From Saprospiraceae bacterium (GTDB lineage Bacteria > Bacteroidota > Bacteroidia > Chitinophagales > Saprospiraceae), in NCBI GenBank assembly GCA_020848695.1, contig JADLHT010000038.1, forward strand, positions 1 to 64,000: a DNA stretch of 64,000 nucleotides, given 5' to 3'. Of this stretch, positions 17,479 through 26,269 are shown piece by piece. Below the pieces are notes generated by a model. That model did not search any database and was not told the origin of the DNA. It saw only the letters and a list, made by a program, of their open reading frames with translations. Positions within the stretch are counted from its first letter, which is position 1. Each line of letters begins with the position of its first letter. The position numbers were made by a program, and so were the translations under genes.

Positions 17479-18951
17479 ATGGCCAAAGTAATTACCCCAA
17501 GAAATGAAGATTATTCACAGTGGTATAATGATTTAGTATATCAATCCGGACTTGCTGACCAATCGGCTGTAAGAGGATGTATGGTAATCAAACCACATGG
17601 ATTTGCTTTATGGGAGAACATGAAAGATGTGCTGGACAGAATGTTTAAAGAAACAGGTCATGTCAACGCATATTTTCCATTATTTGTACCCAAAAGTTTA
17701 TTTGAAGCGGAAGAAAAGAATGCTGAAGGATTTGCTAAAGAATGTGCAATTGTTACGCATTATCGACTAAAGAATGATCCAGAAAGAAAAGGGAAGTTAA
17801 TTGTTGATCCTGAGGCGAAACTGGAAGAAGAATTGGTTGTACGACCTACAAGTGAAGCTATTATTTGGAATACTTATAGAGATTGGATTCAATCTTACAG
17901 AGATCTTCCGATATTGATCAACCAATGGGCGAATGTAGTAAGATGGGAAATGAGAACTCGACCGTTCTTAAGAACTGCAGAATTTCTTTGGCAGGAAGGC
18001 CATACTGCACATTCCTCTTCTGAAGAAGCCATAGAAGAAGCATTGAAGATGCATGAAGTTTATACAAGATTTGCTGAAGACTATATGGCTATGCCCGTGA
18101 TAAAAGGAGCAAAAACAGCCAATGAAAGATTTGCTGGAGCGGAAGAAACTTATACCATAGAAGCGATGATGCAAGATGGTAAGGCATTGCAAGCTGGAAC
18201 CTCCCATTATCTTGGCCAGAATTTTGCCAAAGCTTTTCAGGTTAAGTTTTTAAATGATCAAAACAGAGAAGAATTTGTATATGCTACATCCTGGGGAGTA
18301 TCCACAAGGTTAATTGGAGCTTTGGTAATGACGCATTCTGATGATGACGGATTGGTGCTTCCTCCAAAGCTGGCTCCAATTCAGCTCGTAATAGTTCCAA
18401 TCCCAAAGCCAAGTTCTGAGATAGATTTAGTAGCAGAAAAAATATTGAAAGATTTAAAATCCAAAGGAATCCGGGTAGTTTATGATCGAGATGAAAAAAA
18501 CAGACCGGGTTTCAAGTTTGCCGAATATGAATTAAAAGGAGTCCCATTAAGAATTGGAATTGGTTCAAGGGATTTAGAAAAAGGAGTTGCAGAATTGGCG
18601 AGAAGAGATTCCAAAGAAAAAGTAAGTGTTCCTTTGGAATCTCTCGTCGACGAAGTTCTTAAACTATTGATTGAGATTCAGTCCGGATTATTTGATAAAG
18701 CAAGAAAATTGCGAGTTGAAAAAACAAAATTTCTCGATCAATGGAGTGATTTTGAAGAGCTAATGAAAGAAGAGGGTGGCTTTGTGTATGCGCACTGGGA
18801 TGGTAACTCAGAAACAGAAGAGCTAATAAAAGAAAAAACTAAAGCAACCATCCGTTGTATCCCATTCGACCCTGATCTAAAAGAGAAAGGTCAATGTATT
18901 TTAACCGGAAAAGAATCAAAAGGAAGAGTTTTATTTGCAAAAGCGTATTAA
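17479..18951 (+). CDS. proS: prolyl-tRNA synthetase, archaeal/eukaryotic-like type
   Basis: A 490-residue class II aminoacyl-tRNA synthetase charging tRNA-Pro. The catalytic core occupies residues about 1-290: [17 protein letters not shown] near the start, [14 protein letters not shown], the motif 2 region [19 protein letters not shown], and motif 3 with [20 protein letters not shown]. An anticodon-binding domain and the C-terminal zinc-type domain follow. The short form without the editing insertion of the bacterial E. coli type identifies the ProS type 3 subfamily used by Bacteroidota. The length is normal. The heavy-metal-binding lipoprotein starts one base after its stop. Confidence 0.96.
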   Translation: MAKVITPRNEDYSQWYNDLVYQSGLADQSAVRGCMVIKPHGFALWENMKDVLDRMFKETGHVNAYFPLFVPKSLFEAEEKNAEGFAKECAIVTHYRLKNDPERKGKLIVDPEAKLEEELVVRPTSEAIIWNTYRDWIQSYRDLPILINQWANVVRWEMRTRPFLRTAEFLWQEGHTAHSSSEEAIEEALKMHEVYTRFAEDYMAMPVIKGAKTANERFAGAEETYTIEAMMQDGKALQAGTSHYLGQNFAKAFQVKFLNDQNREEFVYATSWGVSTRLIGALVMTHSDDDGLVLPPKLAPIQLVIVPIPKPSSEIDLVAEKILKDLKSKGIRVVYDRDEKNRPGFKFAEYELKGVPLRIGIGSRDLEKGVAELARRDSKEKVSVPLESLVDEVLKLLIEIQSGLFDKARKLRVEKTKFLDQWSDFEELMKEEGGFVYAHWDGNSETEELIKEKTKATIRCIPFDPDLKEKGQCILTGKESKGRVLFAKAY

Positions 18952-18952
18952 T

Positions 18953-19171
18953 ATGAAAAAAATTGTAACAATTATTACTTTATTATTTTTTGTTTTTGTT
19001 CAATGCAAAGACAAGCATCAACATGAGGGAAGTAAAATTCAAAAAGAAGATCAATCCGGACCCGAATATACCTCAGCATATATTTGTCCTATGCATTGTA
19101 AAGGATCGGGTTCTGATATTCCCGGAACCTGCCCTGTTTGTGGGATGGAATACGAGAAGAATGAACATTGA
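18953..19171 (+). CDS. small lipoprotein with heavy-metal-binding domain
   Basis: A 72-residue protein: signal peptide MKKIVTIITLLFFVFVQC with Cys18 as lipidation site, a charged linker, and a C-terminal metal-binding domain with YICPMHC and GTCPVCGMEYE, matching the HMBD pattern (CPMH ... PG-CP-CGM) found in copper/heavy-metal efflux proteins. It likely binds a soft metal at the membrane. It starts one base after proS, so it is co-transcribed with it, an unexpected partner. An in-frame ATG 18 bases upstream would overlap proS and spoil the signal peptide, so 18953 is preferred. Confidence 0.8.
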   Translation: MKKIVTIITLLFFVFVQCKDKHQHEGSKIQKEDQSGPEYTSAYICPMHCKGSGSDIPGTCPVCGMEYEKNEH

Positions 19172-19293
19172 TCAGTAAATCTGATAATTTTCATATTTAC
19201 AAAAATAACTCATTAAAGGATATAATTTGCTTAAATGGATTTATTTTCACTTGTATTAATTTTTTAAATTAGATCTCAATTAATATAAAGGAT

Positions 19294-19623
19294 ATGATAA
19301 GGTATGAAGATTTTGAAAAGGTTGAAATGAGAATTGGAACCATCAGAAAGGTAGAAGATTTTCCATTGGCAAGAAATCCATCATACAAACTAGAAATTGA
19401 TTTTGGAGAAATAGGTATTAAAAGGTGCAGTGCCCAAATTACAGTACTCTATAGTAAAGAAGAACTCATCGGCAGACAAATCGTCGCCGTCGTAAATTTT
19501 CCAATTAAACAAATTGCAAACTTTAATTCCGAATGTCTTTTGCTAGGGGCTGTTGGTCAAGAAAGCATAATTACACTTCTGCATCCCGAAAGACCTGTAG
19601 AAAATGGGCTTAGAGTTCTCTAA
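19294..19623 (+). CDS. csaA: CsaA-like tRNA-binding-domain protein
   Basis: A 109-residue OB-fold protein of the CsaA/Arc1p/EMAP-II tRNA-binding family: DFEKVEMRIGTIRKVEDFP, then KLEIDFGE, the QIVAVVNFP strand and NSECLLLGA toward the C-terminus. Standalone members bind tRNA-like structures; Bacillus CsaA was reported to have chaperone-like, export-related activity. The length is exactly that of the family. Its last codons lie inside a perfect 11-bp inverted repeat that probably also terminates the convergent superoxide dismutase transcript. Confidence 0.88.
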   Translation: MIRYEDFEKVEMRIGTIRKVEDFPLARNPSYKLEIDFGEIGIKRCSAQITVLYSKEELIGRQIVAVVNFPIKQIANFNSECLLLGAVGQESIITLLHPERPVENGLRVL

Positions 19624-19628
19624 GCCCA
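19605..19628. terminator. perfect 11-bp inverted repeat, probable terminator
   Basis: TGGGCTTAGAG and CTCTAAGCCCA flank a TT centre. It includes the csaA stop codon. On the minus strand the stem is followed by ATTTTCT, so it can end the superoxide dismutase message 20 bases after that gene's stop. On the plus strand the trailing sequence is only A+T-rich, so termination of csaA there is less certain. Confidence 0.7.
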
Positions 19629-19647
19629 GATAATTTATATTATTGAA

Positions 19648-20640
19648 TTATTTACATTCTTCAACTATTTTATGAAAGAACTCATGCGTAGAATTAAGTG
19701 CTTTCATGATTTTTTTATCTGATGATTTTTTCTTAACTAATTTATCAAGTGTTTTCGCTTCTGAAGCAAGAGATTTGAGTATCGAAGTGATTTGCGGACT
19801 CTTAAAAGCATTAGGAATTTTAGAAGATGCAAGAGCTTGAGCGGCAGAACTTAGCTTTGAAGATTGTGATTTAATGATAGCAAAGTTACCTTTTTCAGCT
19901 GAATGAAAACTGGTAGAGAGCAATTCATGAAAATTTAAAATCTCTTTCCAGTCGTCAAATTTTCCTTTTGGCTTTGGAATTACTTCATGATATCTTCTTG
20001 TTACTTCATTCCAATTTATAACATTCCAAATTGCGGACAGATAATCACCTCGACGATTTTGATATTTTAAGTAGTAAGCATGTTCCCATACATCTATACC
20101 TAATATTGGAATTCCTTTAATCGGAGAAGCATCCATTAGAGGATTGTCCTGATTGGGCGAAGAACCAACTGCAAGTTTGTTATCAGCAGTTATATATAAC
20201 CAGGCCCAGCCTGAACCAAATCGTGATGATGCTGCTTTGTTTAAGAGTTTCTTCAAGCTGTCCATACTTCCAAAAGTTTTTTGAATATCTTCCTGAAGAA
20301 ATTGATCAGCTTGGGTGTTTTTCTCCGGAGTTAATATTGTCCAGAACAAGCTGTGATTGTAGAATCCTCCTGCATTGTTTCTTACAGCATCAGAGTACTT
20401 ACTAATATTCGCAAATAATTCAAATATTGATTTAGCAGTATCTACAGAGTTTTTAATTGCATTATTGAGATTATTGATATATCCAGAATGATGCTTGTTG
20501 TAGTGGATATACATGGTGGTTGAATCAATAAAAGGTTCAAGGTCAGCATACCCATATTTCAATTCCGGTAATTTATAAGGATATTGTGAATGAGCTTGAG
20601 TAAGCGTCATTAATAGAATTAGAAATAATAAATTTTTCAT
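19648..20640 (-). CDS. exported Fe/Mn superoxide dismutase with C-terminal helical domain
   Basis: A 330-residue protein. A signal peptide (to about QAHSQ) precedes a full Fe/Mn superoxide dismutase domain (residues about 22-220): PYKLPELKYGYADLEPFID, IHYNKHHSGYINNLN with the first His ligand, NHSLFW with the second, and DVWEHAYYLKYQNRR with the Asp and His ligands. It converts superoxide to peroxide and oxygen, here outside the cytoplasm. Residues about 225-330 form an additional all-helical domain, absent from classical enzymes of about 200 residues, with His238, His246, His319 and His323 spaced like metal or haem ligands of a helical bundle. It could shuttle electrons or bind metal; that is inference. 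Confidence 0.88.
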   Translation of the reverse strand: MKNLLFLILLMTLTQAHSQYPYKLPELKYGYADLEPFIDSTTMYIHYNKHHSGYINNLNNAIKNSVDTAKSIFELFANISKYSDAVRNNAGGFYNHSLFWTILTPEKNTQADQFLQEDIQKTFGSMDSLKKLLNKAASSRFGSGWAWLYITADNKLAVGSSPNQDNPLMDASPIKGIPILGIDVWEHAYYLKYQNRRGDYLSAIWNVINWNEVTRRYHEVIPKPKGKFDDWKEILNFHELLSTSFHSAEKGNFAIIKSQSSKLSSAAQALASSKIPNAFKSPQITSILKSLASEAKTLDKLVKKKSSDKKIMKALNSTHEFFHKIVEECK

Positions 20641-20665
20641 AATTATAATTTGTGATTAATAATAA

Positions 20666-21646
20666 TTAAATAAATAATAGAACTTCATCAACATCCAGTT
20701 TTGATCCAATAATAATGGAACTTTTTTGATGAAGGTTAAACACTTCTGAATCTAAAATTCTCTGATTTTTTTCATTGATACTTTTTCCTCCGGCTTTTTC
20801 AATAATCATACTAAGAGGATTGCATTCATACAATATTCTTAATTTACCTTCTGGACTTTTCAAAGTGCCTGGATAAATAAAAATTCCGCCTAAGCAAAGT
20901 GTGCGATGAACATCAGCCACCATCGAGCCTATGTAACGCAAGGCTGTATTGTTGGATGCCATATGCTTCAGATATTCATTAATCCCTTCGCTAAAGGAGT
21001 TAGAATAACCTTGATTGATGGAGTAATATTTTCCTTTCTCAGGAATTTTCATCTCAGGGTGACTTAGGCAAAATTCTCCAATCCCTCTGTCATAGGTAAA
21101 GCCATTGACTGGACCTCCAGTTGTATAAACAAGCATCGTTGAAGTTCCATGTAAAACGTATCCGGCAGCTACCAGTTTGTTTCCTTGCTGGCAAAAGTCA
21201 TGTAGGTCTAATGGTCGATCAACATGTGAAAGTCTTTTGTAAATTCCAAATATCGTTCCTACTGAAATATTTACATCAATGTTGGAAGATCCGTCTAAAG
21301 GATCAAATACAACAACATAACTTGATTTTATATTAGAGTCAATAGTAAAATCAATAAATTCGTCATTTTCTTCTGAAGCGACACCTGCGCAAATTCCTGA
21401 ATTTTTTAAATATTCAATCATTAATTCGTTCGCATAGGTATCTAATTTCTGCACAGAATCTCCTGTGCTGTTTATTCCGCCATCCAAGCCAAGGATGTCC
21501 AGCAATCCTGCTTTATTTACAACTCTGTTAATTATTTTTGAAGCAATCCCAAGATGTCTTAGTAATCCTGAAAACTCGCCTGAGGCATTCTGATTAAGAT
21601 GTTGATTCGAAATTATAAATTCATCCAATGTAATTCTACGATCCAT
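20666..21646 (-). CDS. fbp: fructose-1,6-bisphosphatase class I
   Basis: A 326-residue cytosolic enzyme of gluconeogenesis that removes the 1-phosphate from fructose-1,6-bisphosphate. The class I signatures are present: VASEENDEFIDF, the Mg-binding VVFDPLDGSSNIDVNISVGT loop (residues about 108-127), the substrate loop with KLRILYECNPLSMIIEKAGG near the C-terminus, and the N-terminal TLDEFI start. The length is typical. It lies 26 bases upstream of the superoxide dismutase gene on the same strand and could be read through into it. The ABC exporter gene is divergent from it with a 90-bp gap. Confidence 0.95.
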   Translation of the reverse strand: MDRRITLDEFIISNQHLNQNASGEFSGLLRHLGIASKIINRVVNKAGLLDILGLDGGINSTGDSVQKLDTYANELMIEYLKNSGICAGVASEENDEFIDFTIDSNIKSSYVVVFDPLDGSSNIDVNISVGTIFGIYKRLSHVDRPLDLHDFCQQGNKLVAAGYVLHGTSTMLVYTTGGPVNGFTYDRGIGEFCLSHPEMKIPEKGKYYSINQGYSNSFSEGINEYLKHMASNNTALRYIGSMVADVHRTLCLGGIFIYPGTLKSPEGKLRILYECNPLSMIIEKAGGKSINEKNQRILDSEVFNLHQKSSIIIGSKLDVDEVLLFI

Positions 21647-21736
21647 ATCAGGATTTAAGGTTTATTAAAACATTCATGAAGTACAACATAATCCAGGTTG
21701 AAATGTTTATAACTTTTCCGATATCCATTAAATGCA

Positions 21737-23503
21737 TTGAAGAATCTATTTAGCTTAAATAAGTATATTGTAAAATATAAGTCAAAGCTTGTTTTAGGAA
21801 TCCTGTTTGTATTTCTATCCAATGTATTCAGAGTATTACAACCTCAAGCTTTAAGAGAGGCGCTTGATCAGATTGTAGATTACATTAAAATTCCTCAAGA
21901 ACTTAGAAATTCAGATGAACTTGTAAGGCATCTTATGAATTTCGGATTAATTTTATTATCCTGTGCAATTCTCATGGGAATTTTTATGTACTTTATGAGG
22001 CAGACAATAATTGTTATGTCTCGTCTGATTGAGTATGATTTAAGAAAAGATATTTTTGCCCATTACCTGAAGTTGGATCTTAGTTTTTACAAGACAAATA
22101 AGACTGGTGATATAATGTCGAGGATCAGTGAAGATGTCAATAAAGTAAGAACTTATTTGGGTCCCGCTTTTTTGTACGGATTTAATTTAATTTCTTTATT
22201 TATTGTAGTAATTGTCACGATGATTAAAGTAAATTTTGTTTTAAGTATGTACACCTTGCTTCCACTTCCTTTATTAAGCCTTATTATTTATAAAGTAAGT
22301 AACTTAATCAATAAGAAGAGTGAAAAGATTCAAAAGCAATTAGCCAAGATAACAACTGTTTCTCAAGAAGCATTTAGTGGTATTAGAATTATAAAGTCAT
22401 TTAACACAAATGCTAGCTGGGAGAATTATTTTGGGAAAGAGTCTGAACAATATAAAAATTTAAACCTTGAACTTGCAAAAGTTGATTCCCTTTTTTTTCC
22501 TTCCATGTACTTACTGGTTGGTATCAGTACGTTAATTACAATTTATGTGGGTGGTCTTAGTGTATTTGAAGGGAGTGTTACTCCAGGAAATATCGCTGAG
22601 TTTGTAATTTATATAAATATGCTTACCTGGCCTGTTTCAGCGATAGGTTGGTGTGCTTCGATCATTCAGCAAGCAGAAGCTTCGCAAAAGCGGATTAATG
22701 AGTTTCTTGATATTGTTCCGGAGATCGCTAAGCAATCTAATGGCCAAATAATTGATTCCAATTATTCCATTGAATTTAAAGATGTATTGTTTCGATATCC
22801 TGAGAACAATTTGCTTGCCTTGAAAAATATTAACTTGAAGATACCATTTGGTTCAAAAGTAGCAATTGTTGGCAAAACAGCAAGCGGTAAATCAACAATA
22901 GCAGAATTGTTAGTCAGGATGTATGACCCTACAGAAGGAGAAATCAGGTTGGGTAAAGGAATATTAAAGCAATATGATTTGAAGGAATTAAGGAGTATGA
23001 TATCTTATGTTCCACAGGATGTTTTTTTATTTTCAGATACCATTCGGAATAATATTTTATTTGGAGTTGATTCAGATCTTCATTCGGATTCTGAGCAGAG
23101 AATGCTGAATACTGCAACAATATCTGCGCTGGCTAATGAAGTTAGTGAATTTCCAGACGGATATGAAAGCATACTTGGTGAAAGAGGCGTTACCTTGTCT
23201 GGAGGTCAAAAACAAAGGGTTAGTATAGCACGGGCTTTAATGAAGGAGTCTAAAATATTAATTCTTGATGATAGTCTGTCTGCGATAGATGCAATAACAG
23301 AAGAGAAAATATTCGATGCACTACAAAACGAAATTGAAAATAAAACCTTAATACTTATTACCCATCGATTGTCTCAGACCAAATACATGGATAAAATAAT
23401 TGTATTGGCTAATAATACTATTGTTGAGGAGGGTTCTTTTGAAGAGCTGATTTCTTCAGGCGGACTGTTCTCAAAGATGTATGAGAGGGAAATAAAGAAA
23501 TAA
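21737..23503 (+). CDS. ABC exporter, fused membrane and ATPase domains (MsbA/LmrA type)
   Basis: A 588-residue half-transporter. Residues about 15-320 form a six-helix exporter domain. The ATPase domain follows with Walker A GKTASGKST (about residue 380), signature LSGGQKQR (about 490), Walker B LILDDSLSAID and the switch His in ITHRLS. The Walker B catalytic position is Asp instead of the common Glu, as in a subgroup of Bacteroidota and Firmicutes exporters. It probably forms a homodimer or pairs with an unlinked half. The substrate is unknown; lipid or drug export is the usual range. The start is TTG at 21737; no in-frame ATG lies near the expected N-terminus. Confidence 0.9.
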   Translation: MKNLFSLNKYIVKYKSKLVLGILFVFLSNVFRVLQPQALREALDQIVDYIKIPQELRNSDELVRHLMNFGLILLSCAILMGIFMYFMRQTIIVMSRLIEYDLRKDIFAHYLKLDLSFYKTNKTGDIMSRISEDVNKVRTYLGPAFLYGFNLISLFIVVIVTMIKVNFVLSMYTLLPLPLLSLIIYKVSNLINKKSEKIQKQLAKITTVSQEAFSGIRIIKSFNTNASWENYFGKESEQYKNLNLELAKVDSLFFPSMYLLVGISTLITIYVGGLSVFEGSVTPGNIAEFVIYINMLTWPVSAIGWCASIIQQAEASQKRINEFLDIVPEIAKQSNGQIIDSNYSIEFKDVLFRYPENNLLALKNINLKIPFGSKVAIVGKTASGKSTIAELLVRMYDPTEGEIRLGKGILKQYDLKELRSMISYVPQDVFLFSDTIRNNILFGVDSDLHSDSEQRMLNTATISALANEVSEFPDGYESILGERGVTLSGGQKQRVSIARALMKESKILILDDSLSAIDAITEEKIFDALQNEIENKTLILITHRLSQTKYMDKIIVLANNTIVEEGSFEELISSGGLFSKMYEREIKK

Positions 23504-23530
23504 GCGGACCTAAAAAATAACTTGAAATTT

Positions 23531-24109
23531 CTACTTCCTTTTATTTATTTCATCACGGATTTTGGCAGCCTTTTCATAATCTTCTTCAGCGATCACTTTA
23601 TTTAGAAGTTTGTTTAAATCTTCTGAAGAATATTTCTCGTAAGATACTGAACTTGATGAGATTACTTTAGACTTCTGTGAAAGTTCAGAATCTTCCAACT
23701 CATCCATGATCACACCAGCTCCTTCCAGGATAAACTCATAAGTATATATTGGACAGTTGAATCTTACGGCCATAGCAAGCGCATCAGAGGTTCTGGAATC
23801 CATTTCTACAATATCTCCCTCATGATCACAAATTACTTTAGAATAGAATATTCCTTCAACCAAGTCATTTATAATAACTTCCTTTATGTCAATATTATAT
23901 GCATTTAAGGTGTTTTTGAAAAGATCATGGGTTAATGGTCGGTTAGGATTCATTCTTTCCATGATAACAGCTATTGCCTGTGCTTCGAAACCTCCAATTA
24001 CAATAGGTAATCGTCTGTTACCATTAACTTCTCCTAAGACCACAGCATAATTCTGTGTCTGGGTAACGCTGTGCGATAATGCAATTAGTTCAAGTTCGAT
24101 TTTCTGCAT
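23531..24109 (-). CDS. bifunctional nuclease family protein (DUF151) with UVR motif
   Basis: A 192-residue protein. The DUF151 domain covers residues about 1-140 (KIELELIALSHSVTQTQNYAV-like start, LPIVIGGFEAQAIA, SRTSDALAMAVRFNCPIY). The C-terminal 35 residues form a UvrB/UvrC-type motif (EEDYEKAAKIRDEINKR) that mediates protein contacts. Family members from plants and Mycobacterium have been reported to have DNase and RNase activity, but the cellular role in bacteria is not settled. The DUF151-UVR fusion is usual in Bacteroidota. A TACATTTG promoter element lies 20 bases before the ATG. Confidence 0.9.
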   Translation of the reverse strand: MQKIELELIALSHSVTQTQNYAVVLGEVNGNRRLPIVIGGFEAQAIAVIMERMNPNRPLTHDLFKNTLNAYNIDIKEVIINDLVEGIFYSKVICDHEGDIVEMDSRTSDALAMAVRFNCPIYTYEFILEGAGVIMDELEDSELSQKSKVISSSSVSYEKYSSEDLNKLLNKVIAEEDYEKAAKIRDEINKRK

Positions 24110-24128
24110 TTTAACTGCTCCTTAAATG

Positions 24129-24136
24129 CAAATGTA
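24129..24136 (-). promoter_or_regulatory. -7 promoter element of the DUF151 gene
   Basis: The minus strand reads TACATTTG, matching TAnnTTTG, between the etfA stop and the DUF151 start. It suggests separate transcription from the etf genes. No -33 box is evident. Confidence 0.5.
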
Positions 24137-24143
24137 TTTCTAA

Positions 24144-25097
24144 TTATGAATTAGACTTAATTTTTTTTAAGGTCTCGTTCAATTTAGGAATCACTTCAAA
24201 CAGATCTCCACAGATTCCATAATCGGCTGCCGCAAAGAAGGGAGCTTCAGGGTCTTTATTGATTACAATAATTTTCCTGGAATTATTGACACCTGCAAGA
24301 TGCTGAATAGCTCCGGAAATACCGATTGCTATATAGACATTGGGGCGTATAGCTATTCCTGTTTGGCCAACATGCTCGTGATGTGGCCTCCAGCCGATAT
24401 CGGCTACCGGTCGGGAGCAGGCAGTGCTTGCCCCTAATAGTTCAGCCAGTTCTTCAATCATTTGCCAATTAGATGGATCCTTTAATCCACGTCCAGCTGA
24501 AACCACTACTGATGCTTCTGTTAAAGGAGTTTTTCCACTGATCATACGTTTTTCAAGGGTCTTAATTCTTGAACCTGGTATATCCAGATTTTTAGTGGTT
24601 GTAGTACAATTCTTATTGATCTGGTTGTTTATGCTTATTGAGTTTGGCATTATCGCAATCACAGAACTTCCCTGGACTATTGAATATAAAGCTTTAGCCT
24701 TACCGGAAAAAACGGTTTTTGAAAATACAAGTTCTGATTCATTTAAATGAACTCCGGTTACGCCAGATAGGAGTGCAAAGTTTAATTTAGCAGCAAGAAC
24801 AGCAGCCAAATTTTTGCCTGTACTATTAAGGCTTAGTATGATATGTGACGGATTTTTTTCTAATGCGATTGACCTCAAAATATATTCAATTTGATCATTC
24901 TCTATTTCTAAAGATGGAATTATAATATTCTCATCAGCTCCATACTGACCTAAATTGATTGAGGATTCAAGGGTTCCAATTGTAAGGGCACACACTGAAT
25001 CGTTTTGAAGAGAAGCCAGTTGGCTAGCAAAGCTTAAGGCTTCAAGACTTGACTTTTTAACGTCATTATTTTGAACTTCTATTAAAACAAGAATCAT
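24144..25097 (-). CDS. etfA: electron transfer flavoprotein alpha subunit
   Basis: A 317-residue subunit. The N-terminal half has the ETF adenine-nucleotide-alpha-hydrolase-like fold. The C-terminal FAD-binding domain is unmistakable: VVSAGRGLKD, then ELLGAST-CSRPVAD, the WRPHHEHVGQTGIAIRPNVY segment, GISGAIQHLAG and INKDPEAPFFAAADYG. With the beta subunit it accepts electrons from acyl-CoA dehydrogenases and passes them to ETF-quinone oxidoreductase. It lies four bases after etfB on the same strand, so the two are co-translated. Confidence 0.95.
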   Translation of the reverse strand: MILVLIEVQNNDVKKSSLEALSFASQLASLQNDSVCALTIGTLESSINLGQYGADENIIIPSLEIENDQIEYILRSIALEKNPSHIILSLNSTGKNLAAVLAAKLNFALLSGVTGVHLNESELVFSKTVFSGKAKALYSIVQGSSVIAIMPNSISINNQINKNCTTTTKNLDIPGSRIKTLEKRMISGKTPLTEASVVVSAGRGLKDPSNWQMIEELAELLGASTACSRPVADIGWRPHHEHVGQTGIAIRPNVYIAIGISGAIQHLAGVNNSRKIIVINKDPEAPFFAAADYGICGDLFEVIPKLNETLKKIKSNS

Positions 25098-25100
25098 TTT

Positions 25101-25841
25101 CTATATTATTTTTAAATCATTTTTTAATACATCTACCAATTCATTTATATTTTCAGGAGAAATCATTCGAACCCCGGATTTGGCAGCGGGTAATTCAAAA
25201 CGATTGATTTTTAATTTGGATTCAAAGGCAATTGGCTGTACAATTTCCAAGGGTTTTTTCTTGGCATTCATAATTCCCATCATGTTTGGAATTCTTTGTT
25301 CTGCTAGACCTTTGGCACAAGAAATCACCATCGGAAGATTGCACTGACTAATCCTTATTCCTCCTTCAATCTCAGATTCAATGGTTGCTTGAGTATTCTG
25401 AACAGATAGTTTGTTGACATAAGCTATAAACGGCCAATCCAAAATTCCAGCCAACAATCCACCAACTTCAGAACCATTATGATCAATAGTTTCTTTTCCG
25501 AGAAAAATCATATCATAACTTTTAGATTTTACAACATTGGCGATTTGAGTTGCCGTATCCATTGAATCTGCAGCGATGTAATCGACTCTAATTGCAGAAT
25601 CAGCACCAATGGCAAGTGCTTTTCTAATAATCATTTCTGATTGTGCGTCGCCAATATGAATGACTTCTACAGTTCCTCCGAATTGCTCTTTAAGCTCAAT
25701 TGCTCGTACCAGGGCATACCACTCGTCATATGGATTCATAATGTATTGAACTCCATTATCAATAAAATTCTGTCCTGATGAGTCAAAATTAATTTTTGAA
25801 GTAGTATCGGGTGTTTTACTTATGCATACCAATAATTTCAT
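25101..25841 (-). CDS. etfB: electron transfer flavoprotein beta subunit
   Basis: A 246-residue protein starting with the typical LLVCISKTPDTTSKINF strand, then NPYDEWYALVRAIELKE and GKETIDHNGSEVGG, which form the AMP-binding fold of ETF beta. CNLPMVISCAKGLAEQRIPN is another family signature near residue 170. It is the partner of EtfA in electron transfer from fatty-acid or amino-acid oxidation. It is the first gene of the pair, with a TATCTTTG promoter element 18 bases before its ATG. Confidence 0.95.
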   Translation of the reverse strand: MKLLVCISKTPDTTSKINFDSSGQNFIDNGVQYIMNPYDEWYALVRAIELKEQFGGTVEVIHIGDAQSEMIIRKALAIGADSAIRVDYIAADSMDTATQIANVVKSKSYDMIFLGKETIDHNGSEVGGLLAGILDWPFIAYVNKLSVQNTQATIESEIEGGIRISQCNLPMVISCAKGLAEQRIPNMMGIMNAKKKPLEIVQPIAFESKLKINRFELPAAKSGVRMISPENINELVDVLKNDLKII

Positions 25842-25858
25842 AAAAATCTCTTATGGAA

Positions 25859-25866
25859 CAAAGATA
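25859..25866 (-). promoter_or_regulatory. -7 promoter element of etfBA
   Basis: The minus strand reads TATCTTTG (consensus TAnnTTTG), giving a leader of roughly ten bases before etfB. A TTTTTTG run lies 24 bases further upstream, slightly too far for a normal -33 box. Confidence 0.55.
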
Positions 25867-25903
25867 AATGATAATATTGTCCTCAGTTGTCAAAAAACCT
25901 TTA

Positions 25904-26227
25904 ATGAATCGTAAATTTCAACTTCTTGAAATGCTCAAATCTGAGCCCAATAATAGCTTTTTGAATTTTGCTCTTGCAAAAGAATTTGAATCAGAAGGAA
26001 ATCTCTATGAAGCGTGTAAGCAATTTGAGTTGTTAGAGAATATAGATCCTGATTATACAGGTTTGTACTATCATCTGTCCAGGAATTATGCTCAATTAGG
26101 GGATTTGTCTAAAGCCATTCAGATAGCTGAAAAAGGTATACAGATCTGTCTAGAACAAAATGATCAACATTCCTTAAGTGAATTACAATCCTTGCTGATG
26201 AATTATAAATTGGATGAATTTGATTGA
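25904..26227 (+). CDS. small TPR-like protein
   Basis: A 107-residue soluble protein built of TPR-type helix pairs: NSFLNFALAKEFESEGN, then YEACKQFELLENIDPDYTG and YYHLSRNYAQLGDLSKAI. It probably acts as a small scaffold or interaction module; no partner is identifiable. ATG 25904 (MNRKFQLLEMLK) is preferred because the first TPR helix begins there. An in-frame ATG at 25868 would add a hydrophobic, non-conserved-looking 12 residues and start almost on top of the divergent etfB promoter. Confidence 0.7.
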   Translation: MNRKFQLLEMLKSEPNNSFLNFALAKEFESEGNLYEACKQFELLENIDPDYTGLYYHLSRNYAQLGDLSKAIQIAEKGIQICLEQNDQHSLSELQSLLMNYKLDEFD

Positions 26228-26269
26228 TCCTGATACTTTTACAATCATTTGATTTTAAAAAAGGAATTG

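Noticed and set aside
21737-23503. Asp instead of Glu in Walker B of the ABC exporter as a sign of inactivity
   Set aside because: This LDD-x-LSAID form is found in many exporters of this group, and all other ATPase motifs are intact.
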